Part shown: positions 1 to 12,761 of the stretch, in pieces
How the letters are laid out: every line of letters starts with the position of its first letter
Numbering within the stretch: the stretch's first letter is position 1
Origin: Daphnia carinata
Lineage: Eukaryota > Arthropoda > Branchiopoda > Diplostraca > Daphniidae
Length of the DNA: 64,000 nucleotides
Assembly (NCBI RefSeq): GCF_022539665.2
Contig: NC_081337.1
Span: 7,044,679 to 7,108,678 of the forward strand
Direction: 5' to 3'
The notes under the pieces: generated by a model
Databases searched by the model: none
What the model was told of the DNA's origin: nothing
The model's input: the letters and a program-made list of their open reading frames with translations, nothing else
Position numbers and translations under genes: made by a program

Positions 1-1737
1 TTTTTCTTTCACGCTTTGCATTATAGAATTTCAAAGGAAAAAAAAAATTACATAATAATGAATTTTTCTTTTTTCGTTTCATTTATTTTAATCACGTGAT
101 GATGGGATTTGGGCTCCTGTTTTTTGGTAGGGAGGGCTCTCCCACGACCTGCGTGTTACAGACCCTATCAAAACAGTCGCATTGTTTTAGTTATTCAACA
201 CTGATTTCCTTTATATTTTAATTGAGTGAATTTCAATTGGAAATCTGAAAACGCACAGACGAAAAGTTCGATTATTACATGTGGTTGTTGAGGTTGAACA
301 GAGCTGCGGGCTCTGAAGCGAACGTCAAGATGAAACAAACAGGTGAATTCGTCGACCTAGCGTAATTTCTTTTCATTTTTGGCTCTTGAGCAATAGCAAT
401 AATAATGAAGGCAAACACGAAAAAGAGACCTTCCATACACGATCTACATATTTTGCCTACCTGTGCCTATGGCCGACACGTATAGAACCAAAAAACAAGT
501 TGAAAAGAGGAGTGAAGTAGGGCTGGAAAGGACCCCGCTGGAAAATGAAAGCCCATCAGACTCAAGAGGTGAAAAGCAAAAAGATTAGAATTAAAATATA
601 TCAAAGAGAAAGAGAAGGCGAGACCCACCACGACGGGACGATTGCTGGTACACGTCGAGAGACAGCTCAACACGTTCAGAGCTAAAGAAATGTGTATACA
701 GCATTCGCTTTTCTTCTTCTTCTGGCGTGTCGGACTATGCTAATGACAGAGCTAGAGCTGCCGGAAAAAAAAAAAAGAAATGCTCAGTGAAGAACAAATG
801 CCAGAATCCTCCCTTTTTTTTCATATTTTCTTTAACTCCCATCTCTCACCCCCACTGGAACCTTTCTCTTCAACTAAGACACGTTTTTAACTTTACCGGC
901 AGCAGTGCATTCACACCTTCAAACAATGGCTCCAAACATCAATTGGTATCTGCATATTAGATACAAAAAAACAAAACAAAAAAAAACAACCTACCCCCTC
1001 ATCTTTAAAGAAAAATTAGAAATAAATTGTAAAAAGAAAAAGAGAAAACTGATCTACGCGTGACACATCTTCCCCTCGAAATTCTCCATTAATCCTCTGT
1101 CGTTTACGTAACACAAAAAAAAAGTAAAAATCACGACACCGCGATAAATGTCAAACGTGTTGCACATCACGTAATACTTTGAAGAGGTAGGAGCAGAAAC
1201 GAAGTGAGCAAAGTGGTTCAAAAGACGAGAATGTGGCACAAGTTGGTAGCCACCTTTTTCTTTTTCATTCGTGATTTGAATGACGGGATCTTGTTGCTTT
1301 TGCGTGCCGCGAAAGCAAAAAAAATAAAATAATAAAATACGAAAATAAGGGAACACAAAACAAAAGGAAGATTTGAAAAGAAAAGAAAAGTGTCGGAGAA
1401 AACGTGCGGGACGTCAGGCAATCAACGGAAGAGATAGCGAACAGGTGAAACGGCGCTGTTGCCAATCAAATAAGGTGTGCCAAAATGCCACATTGTTGTT
1501 TTGTCTTTTCATTTCTTTTCTTTCTTCTTCTTTTTTTTTTCATTTTACCTTTTTTCTTTTGGGTTTTTTTTTTGGTGTGTGCGTGTGCACCTCTTTCCTC
1601 TCGGGCATTCCAGTATCCACCTAATTAAATCGCGGCATTTGCTCACACACACACACACACAGGACGCGTTATAAGGAAAACGACCACAAGAGAGAGAGGA
1701 AGAAAAAAAAAGAAGAAAAATGAAAATACGAAGAGAT

Positions 1738-1757
1738 GGGGGGGGGGGGGGGGGGGG
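1738..1757. repeat. Poly(G) run, 20 nt
   Basis: An uninterrupted run of 20 G on the plus strand. It is the longest of a series of G or C runs confined to the first 37 kb. Such a run can form G-quadruplex structure and its exact length is prone to sequencing error. Confidence 0.9.
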
Positions 1758-4275
1758 AGAGAATTTCGAAAAAAAAAAAGTTTCATTTTCTTGTTGTTTC
1801 TTTATTTTTCTACCTTCTTTTTTTTTTCTACCTTTGTTCGTTTTCCGATTCTCGGGAGTGGAGAGGATCTAATAGCACTTCTGAATCCCCCCTGGTCGAT
1901 AAAGGGCCAACCGAAATAACAATAGACAGTGGGAAGGGTAAGAAAAACAGAAAGATGAAAGTAGAAAGAAAAAAAAAAAAAAGACGCAGTGTTCATTAAA
2001 AAAAAAAAAAAAAAAAAAAAAGGCTGAGCTATGAATTGGCAGGCCGGCATCTCTTCGTTGGTCAAACACAGCGTGGTATGCCTCTTGTATGCTACCTGTC
2101 CAGGCCTGCAGTAGATACACCGAGCGTGTATAGGCCTAACTCTGAAAGCTCTTTTCTTAAAAGAAAAAAGCCAATACAAAACGAGTCCTTAAAAGAACGC
2201 GAAATCAAACGAAAGGAAAAATATACATCTTTCCCATCTTTACTTACCTACCCCCACCGAAATGTGGCTGTACAGAGAACTGGGACACAATCAGCGAGAG
2301 CTGGAACGTCAGAAGTGCCATAGGTACATGTGTGCTGTGTCTTGTCAGATAGAAGGGGAAGGTCTCCTGAACCAGGTATGGAAGACACTAAATCAGCTGA
2401 ACGTATATGTACGTATGTTTTGTTTTGTTTTTTTTCTTTCTTTTTGGCCCAAAGGCTTCGCGACCGTGGTGCGAGGAATTTGTAAGCCATCAGCCGAAGG
2501 TGTTGATTACAGGGGACCGGTCCACCGCGCGCCAAACCCCAAAAAGAAATCAATTGTAAATATGATTTAAAAAAAAAATAGAGAAAACGGAGGAGAACGT
2601 CAAAGACACACATGCGCTGTTAGGCAAAAAACCAGCTCGAAAAAAAAAAGGAAAAAGGAAAAAGACAAACGTTTCTTGGGGTCCTACCCTAAGACGCATT
2701 GTCGATGGCAGATTGGCTACTACCCACCTGTGCCTCATCCACCTCTGGGCAAACAGGTGAAAAACCGGCAAAAATTCTTTCGTAATAAGATAAGAAAAAA
2801 AAAAATAAAAGGGGCAAGGTGAGGGGGGGGGGGGGGGAGGGGTGATAGAGAATAGGCCTACGTGTTACTTGGCCCTCTTCAACTATTTCCCGATTTTTTT
2901 AATTTATACTGTACGTTTCTCCCAATTTCTTTTTTTTTTTTTTTTTTTTTTTTGTTGAAACTCATTTTCATCTGACATGCGAGTGCGTGCCCCGCGCGGC
3001 TTTTGCTGAACTGGTCAAACGTCCCAAAACACTTGGTTATTGCTGTACCCCCGCATTCCCCCATTTATTTTTATGGTTTATGACGGAACGGTAGCACAGA
3101 AAATCAACTTTAAAGCGCGCGCTGTGTAGACACCCAACGGACACACCTGTGCTTATCTGTCGTATCATTCTCGTCTCGTCTTCTCTTATTTATTTATTTT
3201 TTTTTTTTTTTCTTCCACCGGATGTTAAAAGAAAATGCGAGATTGCTGCCTCTTGGTGCACGGTCGTAAAAATTCCGAAAATAAGAGAGGAAGAGAGAGA
3301 GAACGGCGCTGCGGCCAACGTTTCTCTTGCGGGGACAAAGATAGAAAGGAATAAAAAACCAAAACAACGAGAAAAACTAAAAGGGAAGGGGTTAGAAAAA
3401 CAAAGCAAACAGCAAATTCACGCTCCATGTTTCTGCTGTGTGTATTACGCACAAAAAAAAAAAAAACATCCGGCTGTTTTTCTTACACACACACACAAAC
3501 ACACATAGAAGTGCCTTTAAGGGACGATTCGGGTGCAATAACGGGTCAGCCCATCATGGACGAAAAACAAAAATGAAAAATAAAACAATACAAAAGTAAA
3601 ATGAAAAATTGAGAAATAAAGAAAATACCGACGCGCACGCAGCGGCCAAGTAAACACTTTTTTGTTGAAAAATGCGCAATCAAAGAGGCGGCGAAAGGAA
3701 GGCGCGAGCGCAAACGAGGACCTCCCGCCGTTCATGTGTCTGGTAAAGAAAACGAGCAAAAAAAAAAAAAAAAATAAATAAATTTAAAACTAAATGCATT
3801 AAAAAACAAAAACATTTTTGTTTTGCGTCCGCGTCCGAATGGCTCGTCACAAATCAAAAAGAAAAGTATCTATATACACAGACGCATATAAAAGAGGGCA
3901 TCATATTCTGGGTTAAGCGCGCTCTCCATCCTCTCTCTCTGCGTGGGTATAGTCCACCCAGGGATGTTAGCGAAGAACAAAAAAAAAAAAAAAAAAAAGG
4001 AAGGTTACGATTGCATAGATGGGCGTGAGAAATGCCATTGTCCTTTTTCAGCAGATTCAGCCCGTGAATGCACGTCGTCGCATTATCAACACCTTTCTAT
4101 TCATTTTTTTTTCTTCTTTCTCGCTCTTCTTCTTTTGGCGTGTATTTATTTATTTATTTTTTTTTTTTTTGCTCGTTGTTTCCCATCTCATTTGGAAATT
4201 TCATTTTTATTGATGGCCAAACGCCGACGCGGCGGATTTGGAGGAGAAGAAGAAATAAATAAATAATAAAAAAAA

Positions 4276-4292
4276 ATATATATATATATATA
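4276..4292. repeat. (TA)n microsatellite
   Basis: A short alternating TA tract directly after an A-rich segment. Similar TA tracts occur at about 17111-17133, 30550-30567 and 31568-31584. Confidence 0.85.
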
Positions 4293-4920
4293 CATATAGG
4301 AAAGCTCAACAGCGCAATCAAGGTGATATTCCCTTGCACCTCTCCATCTGTGCCGTTGATACGGCGATCACGAACCAAGTTTAAAAGCTGTAGACTATAC
4401 AACTATGACACACGCAAACACACATTACACGTAGATGATAGAAAAATGCAAGGAATCTGAATAGAGGTCATGTTATAATAAATTTCGTTGTGACCTATTG
4501 CCAACGTCCCGTTGCGAACAAAATTTTTTGATGGCCCTTCATCGTGTCTTTGTGTGTAGCGTTGCATCATAACACGGTAGATTGCGAAAGAAAACAAAAA
4601 AAAAAAAAATGAAAACATCTATTCGTTCGATCGTGTCTCCCGCGTCTTTCCTCCCTTTTTTGGCCAAGGTTCGCGACTTCCCCATATCACATTGGTCATC
4701 AAAAAATAAAAAACTAAATTCTTCGGAAAAGCTAAAATAGAATGGGGAGACCAATCGTTCTAGTGAAAAAAAAAATAACAAGAAATAAAAACCTGAAAAA
4801 AAAGAAAAAGAAAATAAACTTGGGTTGTTTTTTTATTGCCATTTCATCAAGTCAACGGAGGGGAGTCAAAGGTGTCGGCCTCCTTGAGGGTAGGAAAAAG
4901 AATACAGAGAAAAAGCATCT

Positions 4921-4947
4921 AAAGAAGAAGAAGAAGAAGAAGAAGAA
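4921..4947. repeat. (AAG)n microsatellite
   Basis: About eight AAG units in a row within purine-rich sequence. The repeat does not lie in a recognised gene. Confidence 0.85.
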
Positions 4948-7900
4948 AAATGGGTATAAAACCGTTACATACATTTTTTTTTTTTGCCCGTTTTATTTGT
5001 TTTTATGTGTTGGGGTTCGTTTTGACAAAGAGCGTTGCAAACTTTGGGCGCAGGACGAACATTAGCCCAATGCCGCAGCGAGCCTGATGCGTGTGTAATG
5101 AAGTCTGTAACCAAGCAAATAAAAAGAAAGGGGGAAACAAGAAAAGCCTAAAAAAAAAGGAGGAATCATATAGTAACAACCCACACCGTTACGTATATAC
5201 AGCCTTACGAAAGAGGATTTACTTCAAATAAAAACAACGAAACGACCGGAGAAAATTGATCGTTATCATTTTTTTTTTTTTTTTTTTTTTCTTTTTACTT
5301 TCCCCCGTCCACATAATAAAAATGGCTTTCGCTGGAGTTTTAGTTGAGAATTTAGCCACCATTTGCGATAGATGGACAAGCTGTGGTGGAGGAATGTGCA
5401 TAACCAGTTGCAGGCAAGAAAGTCAAATGCATTTTGTTTCACTCAGTCGACCAAGAAAAACAAATGGATGCAACTCGGTCTTCTTTACCTTATTCAACTG
5501 CGTCTATGGCCTTTGATTGAACGCATCAGTCAACGTTAATAACCAACTAAGCAATACAAACAGAACGCATTGCGTCTCTTGTTTTCTGCCAATCAAGCAT
5601 AGAAAAAAAGAAAGAAAAATGATCAGGAAGGGTGAGGTTCGATGGCCATCGGCATCTGATCCCTTTCCACACACACAAAAGAAATGGAAACAACGCGCTT
5701 GGAAAATCCAGTGCAAAGAAGCCGAAGCACACCTGTTCCTCCACACCTTCATCCAATTCTCCCCCTTAAAAAAAAAGAAAAAGAAAATGTGTACCTTTTC
5801 TTTCTTTTGATTTTTTGTACTCCCCCTGATCGCTTTTTGCTCCCTGAGTGCGCGTACGTCCTACCGCCGAAGCTGGAACATTCCACAAATGGCGATAAGC
5901 ATTCTCGTAAATCGTACGGAAAAATTCTATTCTTTCTCTCGTGTCTGTTTAGCACACAACCAAAGCGCTCAAAACACACCCTGAGACTATCGTATAGACA
6001 TTTTTTTTTTTTTTACGGTAGGTCTATATGTGTCCTAGTATACGTGGCGTAAGGCTTATTTTATATGACACCTATACAACGTCACGCCGCCATTGCGCTC
6101 GCAATGTCACTGAATATTGTTACAAAAAAAAAAAAAATCGATTGCGGCTTATGTGTATCCGCAGAGTGTTTGATGCGTGACGAGCAAATTGCCTACGCCT
6201 TGTATGTTTCCACAAAAGGCCTCCCTCCCCCCCGTCTATCCATTTGGATGTTTTAGTTGTGATTTGCCTTCAGCCGTTGCAAACTGCTGGCAAGTCTCTG
6301 AACAAAAAAAAAAAAAAAATGTCCAATGTTTGTCCTCTGGCGTTACGCATTACTTTACACAGGGCGGCCTGCGTTAATGGTCGTGTCGAAAGATGAGCTT
6401 TCTTCGGTGTTCAGGCCTTCTTCTTTCAACCATTTTACATTGAACGATGCGTGTTGAAAAACATAGCAACGCGAGGCAAAAATCCCCCGCTAAAAAAGAG
6501 AGAGGAGCAAACAACACAAGTCCATATCGGTTGTGTTGATGCTGCGGCACAAGTTTTTATAGACAGCCAACTTCTTTTTCAATTCCTATATTCCAATTGG
6601 TCACGCTATCTTTTGTAATTGTACACAGTGTTATAGCCCCCCCCCCCCTGCATATATACAACTCTGGTTTATAGGTGATCGCTTTGCTATTGACAACAAA
6701 GAAAAATGGGGGTCCAACTGATCGGCTCGACATGCCCCGGCCTCTTTGAGGCTTTACACGTCGGCAGAAGACTGTCACACAGAAAAAAAAAAAAAGCCGA
6801 AGAATTGAAAAAAAAAAAAAAAAACGAACATAACAAAAGAAATAAGAAGATAAATATTATGAGAGAAATCAATGGAGCTTGCTCGATCTTGTGAACCCCA
6901 CATTTCAACATGAATTTCGGAGGGGGTTGTTCAAAAAATAAGAATTGTTGATTCGTCGTTGCGTTTCAGATGCTCCTTTCTTTTTCTATACGAGGCTGGT
7001 CCTTTTCATGTTTTTATCCTCTTGATATAGGATAATGGAGTCTCACTGCTGGAACGATGTGCCAACACCAGTTTGTTCAACTGGGCAGCTAAAAAAACGT
7101 TAGTATCAATAGACCCATAGAAACCCACTTGACCATTATTGGAACATTGTGTGGCTCGCGCCAGTCAAAGTCCCGTCTTGTCCTTTCATTTTAAGATGAT
7201 GTTTTCGGCCGTGTTGGTCCATACCTAATCGCCTTTCTAAACACAGTACGGCGACCTTAGTATACGATGTGTACTATACAGATTCTTACCCATTGCACAT
7301 TTAATGGTTGTTCACGTCATGTGCTCTGTGTACATATGTTGGCTTATACTACCAAATCGTTCGGAAACAGCGTGAAAAACTTGCAACGCAGATGGGTGGA
7401 CTAAAGAAAACAAAAATTCCGGACGTTATGAAGGACGTAAAGCCTCGAAGGGCTTTCCTGGTTTAGTTGTTGCCAAAAACCGCATAACGATACACCACCA
7501 CCCCACAAAAAAAACAAAACAACAACAACAAACACCCAGCAGATACGAAACGCAAGATGTAACATACGGAATTAACCGACAGAGAAACATGGCATCTGGA
7601 ATTCCAATATTGAAACAACACACACACACACACACAATTTCGTGCGGTGTAGTGGCCAGTTTTGTGTTCGGTGTCTCGGTACAGTTATTCTTTTACACCG
7701 GAGTTTGTACACTAAGGTAAGCACAAGGATCTATAAAAGAAAAAGAAAAAAAAAACAAAACAAGCGATACATACACACGCGGAAAGAATGTAATTGGAAA
7801 CGAAGCAAACGAAAGGGAAAAAAAAAAAAGACAAAACTATTTATGATGGGGGGTGAGAAAAAGACTCTTCGAAATATATGTAAAAAAAAAAAAAAAAAAA

Positions 7901-10441
7901 AAAAAAACCCCCCAAAAAAATGAAGGGGGAAAAAGAACAAAATTTGTGTTGGCAGACAGCCTGGCGGCGGAACAACACTCATTTAAAGCTCCTTCGGCGG
8001 CTTATTTCCTGAATACAGACACACACACACACACACGAGTGTATAGATAGATACACACACATATATGTACGGGGTCTCTCTTTTTTTTTCCGTTCTTTTG
8101 GGCCTCTTCTTTGAAAACCATCGGCACCCTTTTCTTCATCTCTTAGCACCCTTCCTCCCCAGCCATTTAAAACATAGCAGAGAAAGAGATTTTCCTCACC
8201 AACAGCAGACGTTGAGGCGGCGGGCAAGTCATAAAAATCGAAACAAAAAAAAAAAAAGAAAATTTAAAAAAAAATAGCTGCGGAACAGAGAGAAACGCAC
8301 GAGGGGCACGCGCTTTTATATTTTTCTTCTTCTTCAAACGCCTGGAACAGCGCACGGAAAAAAAAATAAACGTATACATCTATCGAAAAGCGAAGAGAAA
8401 AAAAAAGAACATTCTACCTGAAAGAAAATTGAATTGAACCGAAATGAAATTGGATGGGACAAAGTTCATTAATTATTCGTTTGAGGGCTAGAAGAAAAAA
8501 AAAAAAAAATAGGTTGATTCGATTATTCTCAATCGTCGGATAGTGTAAATGAGAAAAACAAAAACAAAAAAATAAGGCAGCGAACGGGCTTTAATCGGCC
8601 GTCGTATAATCAGGGCGTGATGGATCTAACGAAAAGGAAGATGATTATTACAACGTGGATTTGATCCCATCGGTTTGTTCAGTCGTGCTCCCAATTGTTG
8701 CATATAGGCACTTTGACCAGCGATGGCTCGAAGGCCTCGCCTTTTCTCGTGATCGATAAGAACTGTCTAAATCTTTGACAGTTTAAAGATTTCTTTGAAT
8801 AACATTGTCCGTTATTTTCAATGCTCGGCCAACTGGTTTTTTTTTTTTTTTTTCATTTCCTTTCAAGATAGAAGAAAACATTGTTCACGTGCTTGGCTGT
8901 TTGGACGTTGCATTGGCTCAAAGTGGGTCCACTATTCGAACGCGAGAGAAAGAGAGGAGATTTCAAAAATAAATGTACAAGGGCAAAAATTCCAAGGTGT
9001 TGTCCTGTTGATGAATCGCTGCTGTTTGTTGTGGCTACCGCCGCCGTAGTTTTTTCTTTTTTCTTTTTAGAGATGGGGGGGGGGGGATATGTTTGATGTG
9101 ATGACGATGGCCGCTTGATGGTGGCTGGACTCCAAGGTGAAGGGCTCACACAACCAGCAGCAACAAGCCAACAACCGACTAAGTATGTTTAAGCTACTCA
9201 ACATCATCAAATCAGCCATGCAAACCATTCTTCTATAACCGGTCATCCGTCTATCGTGTGTAGGTATATCTCGTGCGCCGGCCGACTATATCCTCGAAAT
9301 GAAATGAATCAAACTAATCACGCCAACGGGTTTCCCCCCCCCTGTTTTGTTTTCGTAGCTTCGCCGGTGTATTTGTTTGTGTCCATCCAGCGTGATGAAG
9401 ACTGATGACACGACACTAGAAAAGAAATTTAAGCGGCATCTTTTTTTTTTTTTTTTTTTTTTTTTTTGTATTTTTCTTTACATGTGGCACAGGATCTAAC
9501 GGGGGCCCAGCTTTACGCAGCGAAGAGACGAAAGGAAAAAAAAAAAAAAAAAAAGGAGAATAAAAGCCGCCGGTTATTTATTCAAATGGATGGCCTACAA
9601 CGTTTGTCGTTTCCATCAACGTTCGTGATTCGATTTCTTTCTTTTGGGCCTCGTACCTTTGTCACTTGCGTTAGCCATTTATGCTGAAAGTCGAGTCCGT
9701 TTTCTGTTTAAAGTCCATTGCGCTGTTTTTGCGTGTGTTTTTTTTTTTCCCAACTGTTCGTGTTCATCAGCGAAATGGATCCAACAGCCGTGAAGCTTTG
9801 CCAGCAGGCATGTATATAGGGCAACTGAGAAAATCTAAAAACGAAAACAATAGACTAACTCATTTTATTCAGAGCACTCTGCAATCCATTATTGCGTGAT
9901 GCCTCTCGTTCACGCACCGAGACGCACGGCACCAAGTATAAAAACAAACCCCCACTCCCCCCCCCCCCCAAAAAAAAAACGAATGAGGCAAATCACGGCA
10001 ATAAGCGGAAACGAAAAGAGAAATGAATGGAAAGTAGATAGTCCCTTCTCTCTCTGTCCGTCTGCGTACAGAACAATGCCGGCTTGGCTAACTCACATGT
10101 ATAATGAATCACATCGTTCAGAAATGGCATCAGCATGCAGCCAAACAAAATGCAAAGAAGTGGGAGCTTGCAACGTCAACAAGGAGCTGACCAAAGAGCA
10201 CCCAACCATCTTCCTTTTTTTCTTGTCTGTTTTTGTTTTTTTTTGTCCTTGTACCTTTTGTTGTGGGTTGGCGTTAGGTTAAGCAGCAGAATAATGAATC
10301 GCTTCAAAACGAGGCAATGGCGTACTCACAGATTTTGTACCGTCTTAAGTTCAACACGCGTACATCTAATTGCCTTTTCGAAAATTCTGGTTTTCTCAAA
10401 AATGAACAAAAAAAAAATTTCAATTGTTTGATTTTTTGATT

Positions 10442-10447
10442 TTTATT
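10442..10447 (-). promoter_or_regulatory. Candidate poly(A) signal of FoxB
   Basis: AATAAA on the minus strand, about 505 nt past the FoxB stop codon. I did not see a closer canonical AATAAA on this strand. T-rich tracts on the plus strand between this site and the stop would give an A-rich 3' UTR. Assignment rests only on hexamer and distance. Confidence 0.4.
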
Positions 10448-10952
10448 GTTTTGCATTTCGATCTTGCTCGCTCAAACTTTCTTTTATACAGCATAGGCCT
10501 ACATATACACACATACGTACGAATTACGATTTGACAGGCAGAATTTGAGGTAACCGGCCCAGTGCAATTCCGGTTAATACAAAATGAACAAAAAAAAAAA
10601 AAAAAAAATAATCGAAATGAAAAATGAAAAAAAAAACAAAAAAACAACGGTCACAGAAATCAGCAGAATGTTATATTGAGAAAATAAATGAGTTTAAGCG
10701 TTTAGCTTAAATGTTATTTTTTTTTTTTTTTTTTTTTTTTAAATGTTCTTTTTCTTTCCGGACAGATCATTTTGTTTGCTCACTTCATTACCAATACCCG
10801 CTCTCATTTTCATTCAAAATTTACATATACACTTATATCTCTCTGTTCATAGTTGTTTTTTTTTGTTTGTTTTAAATACAATGTAGGCATCATATAGACT
10901 TGATTGTTAGGCATTTTTGTTTTGCGACGACAGTAAGTCCCGGCTACGGAAG

Positions 10953-12761
10953 TCAAATGGATCTCAAGTTAGGACTGAAGCGAAAGACGCCGTCTTTACT
11001 TTTCGACGAGTCGGCGTCGGGGCTTGGGCTTAAAAAAACACCGGCGTGGTGTAGGTGGTGGTAGTGATGAAGATGCTGAGGCACTGGCCCGTGCTGATTC
11101 AACGGGGACGAAGGTTGCGGCCGCTGAACGGATGGGGACAGCGGGCTTGGCTGCAGTTTGTCCCGGCTGCAGTCGGCCGCCGTCAGAAAGGGATGCTGAT
11201 GAACGGCGGGCAGTTGTGTGACTGGCGCTGGTTGAGGGCTTTTCGATGAGACATCCGGCGACAGAGACGACGGCCTGCAGTCCTCTTTAGCGGGCGCGTC
11301 GCCGCGATTACTGTGCCGGGCCAGCCCTAAAAAAGCAGCCGAGGCGGCGGCGGCGGCTGCTGCGGACATGTCGTGAAACTGTTGGTGATGCTGTTGCATG
11401 CTGGCCATTCCGTAAGGAAAGGCACCAGACGGCGCCATCCCAGCGTAGGCCATGTACGATGGAATCGGCATCAACAGATGAGGCGATGGCTGCTGTTGAG
11501 GTGAACTTCCTAACCGGCCATCAGCCGGGCACGGTTTGGTTAACGTGGAAGCTGGTGGAAGTAGCGGAGTGGTCGCAGCCGATCGCGCGGCCTCTTCTTC
11601 AGCATCTTCAGCTTCGATGTCGACTTCTGATTCATCATCAGACGGTGAGGACGATGAAGAGGACGAACAATCCGCTGCCGAATCGCCATCGAGGAGCAAC
11701 ACGTCACTGTTGACTTGATGGTTCTTCTTCTTTTGTTTGGCCACTGGTTGCTCATCGTCGGACGAATCTGAATCGTCAGCGATGAGGCTAGCGATAGTGA
11801 ACGACCTCTTGGGTTTCACGTTTCCACCGGACACGCAATCCGCTCCGACCGGCGAACATAGGCTCGTCGTATGACTGGTGAATTTACCTAGCGGCGACGG
11901 TTGCTGCTGCTGCTGGTGTTGGATGACGGATCCGAAGCCGCCGGTGCCGTGATTATAGGCCTGGTAGGAAGGCGGAGATCCCATCGCCGGTGTAGGTCCG
12001 TGAGGATGGAATCCGTGGACACGCTGCTGGGCGGCAGCGGCCGCGGCGGCCATCATCGCCGGAGTAGGGTGGCTGGCCGCAGCTGCAGCCACAGCCGCTG
12101 CCATGGCGGCCTGGTTGTAGGCGAAGCCCATTCCGTAAGGGATGGCCGGATAGGCCGTCATGGGACCGCAGGCCGACATGACGGCTGCCACCTGGGCCTG
12201 AGCGGCCGGTACTGGCAAATTGGACGCGTTGTGTTGAGGCTGTTGTTGCTGGACGGCCGCCGGTAGTGGAGAAGGTCCCCTAGGTGCCGGTCCTGATGCC
12301 GTCGGTGTCGATGATGGCTGATGTGGTCCAGCTGACGCATTAGCGGCTGCCGATTGCTGCTGCATCATTCGGTTCATGCTGGACAGAGCGGCCAACTCCG
12401 TCTCCAACAGGTCCTTGTCGGCTTTGTGCAACTTGAAACGCTTGCGACGACGCAAAAGTGAGCCGTTCTCGAACATGTTGATGGCGTGCGGGTGAAGGGT
12501 CCAGTAGGCGCCTTTGCCGGGCCGGTCGGGGCGTCGCGGCACTTTGAGGAAGCAGTCGTTGAACGACAGGTTGTGACGCAACGAATTCTGCCAGCGCTGC
12601 GTGTTCTTCCTGTAGTAAGGGAACCGCTCCATGATGTAGCGGTAGATGTCGGCCAGCGGCAGCATCCGCTCCGAAGACGATAAAATGGCCATCGCCGTCA
12701 GGGCGATGTAGGAATATGGTGGCTTCTGGTCGCCGTAGCTCTCGCGACATGGACGAGGCAT
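10953..12761 (-). CDS. FOXB: Forkhead box B transcription factor (fd96C-like), single exon
   Basis: A 602-residue nuclear DNA-binding regulator of development. The N-terminus starts MPRP, as is usual for FoxB proteins, and the forkhead domain covers about residues 12-107. The recognition helix reads [13 protein letters not shown] (59-71) and a basic wing follows (LLRRRKRFK, 102-110). Wording in this part, including RKNTQRWQ and PGKGAYW, resembles the fly fd96Ca/fd96Cb proteins. Residues 319-327 (RSFTIASLI) form an eh1-like motif, which in Fox proteins usually recruits Groucho. The remainder is low complexity: poly-Ala near 218-245 and 465-476, Gln/His-rich stretches, and an acidic Ser/Asp/Glu segment at about 328-390. 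A single unbroken exon is normal for FoxB. The start codon has A at -3 and the forkhead domain begins immediately after it, so the N-terminus is well supported. The vertebrate relatives are FOXB1 and FOXB2. The family call is firm. Confidence 0.96.
   Translation of the reverse strand: MPRPCRESYGDQKPPYSYIALTAMAILSSSERMLPLADIYRYIMERFPYYRKNTQRWQNSLRHNLSFNDCFLKVPRRPDRPGKGAYWTLHPHAINMFENGSLLRRRKRFKLHKADKDLLETELAALSSMNRMMQQQSAAANASAGPHQPSSTPTASGPAPRGPSPLPAAVQQQQPQHNASNLPVPAAQAQVAAVMSACGPMTAYPAIPYGMGFAYNQAAMAAAVAAAAASHPTPAMMAAAAAAAQQRVHGFHPHGPTPAMGSPPSYQAYNHGTGGFGSVIQHQQQQQPSPLGKFTSHTTSLCSPVGADCVSGGNVKPKRSFTIASLIADDSDSSDDEQPVAKQKKKNHQVNSDVLLLDGDSAADCSSSSSSSPSDDESEVDIEAEDAEEEAARSAATTPLLPPASTLTKPCPADGRLGSSPQQQPSPHLLMPIPSYMAYAGMAPSGAFPYGMASMQQHHQQFHDMSAAAAAAASAAFLGLARHSNRGDAPAKEDCRPSSLSPDVSSKSPQPAPVTQLPAVHQHPFLTAADCSRDKLQPSPLSPSVQRPQPSSPLNQHGPVPQHLHHYHHLHHAGVFLSPSPDADSSKSKDGVFRFSPNLRSI

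Larger units (their letters stand above)
1..10952. other. Gene-poor, homopolymer-rich DNA downstream of FoxB
   Basis: I see no supportable gene here. The open frames present are short and consist largely of Lys, Phe, Ser and Cys runs that come from poly(A), poly(T) and (CA)n tracts. The stretch holds many A or T runs of 12 nt or more, including T24 at 2930-2953, T27 at 9441-9467 and T24 at 10717-10740. It also has G or C runs at 1738-1757, 2823-2837, 6637-6648, 9075-9086 and 9957-9969, plus several short CA/TG and TA repeats. The last few hundred bases before 10953 are probably the FoxB 3' UTR. Distal regulatory DNA or an unspliced noncoding RNA cannot be excluded by eye. Confidence 0.6.

Noticed and set aside
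11901-12266. Antisense frame of 121 codons across FoxB
   Set aside because: The reverse complement of Ala/Gln/Gly-rich coding DNA stays open by composition alone.
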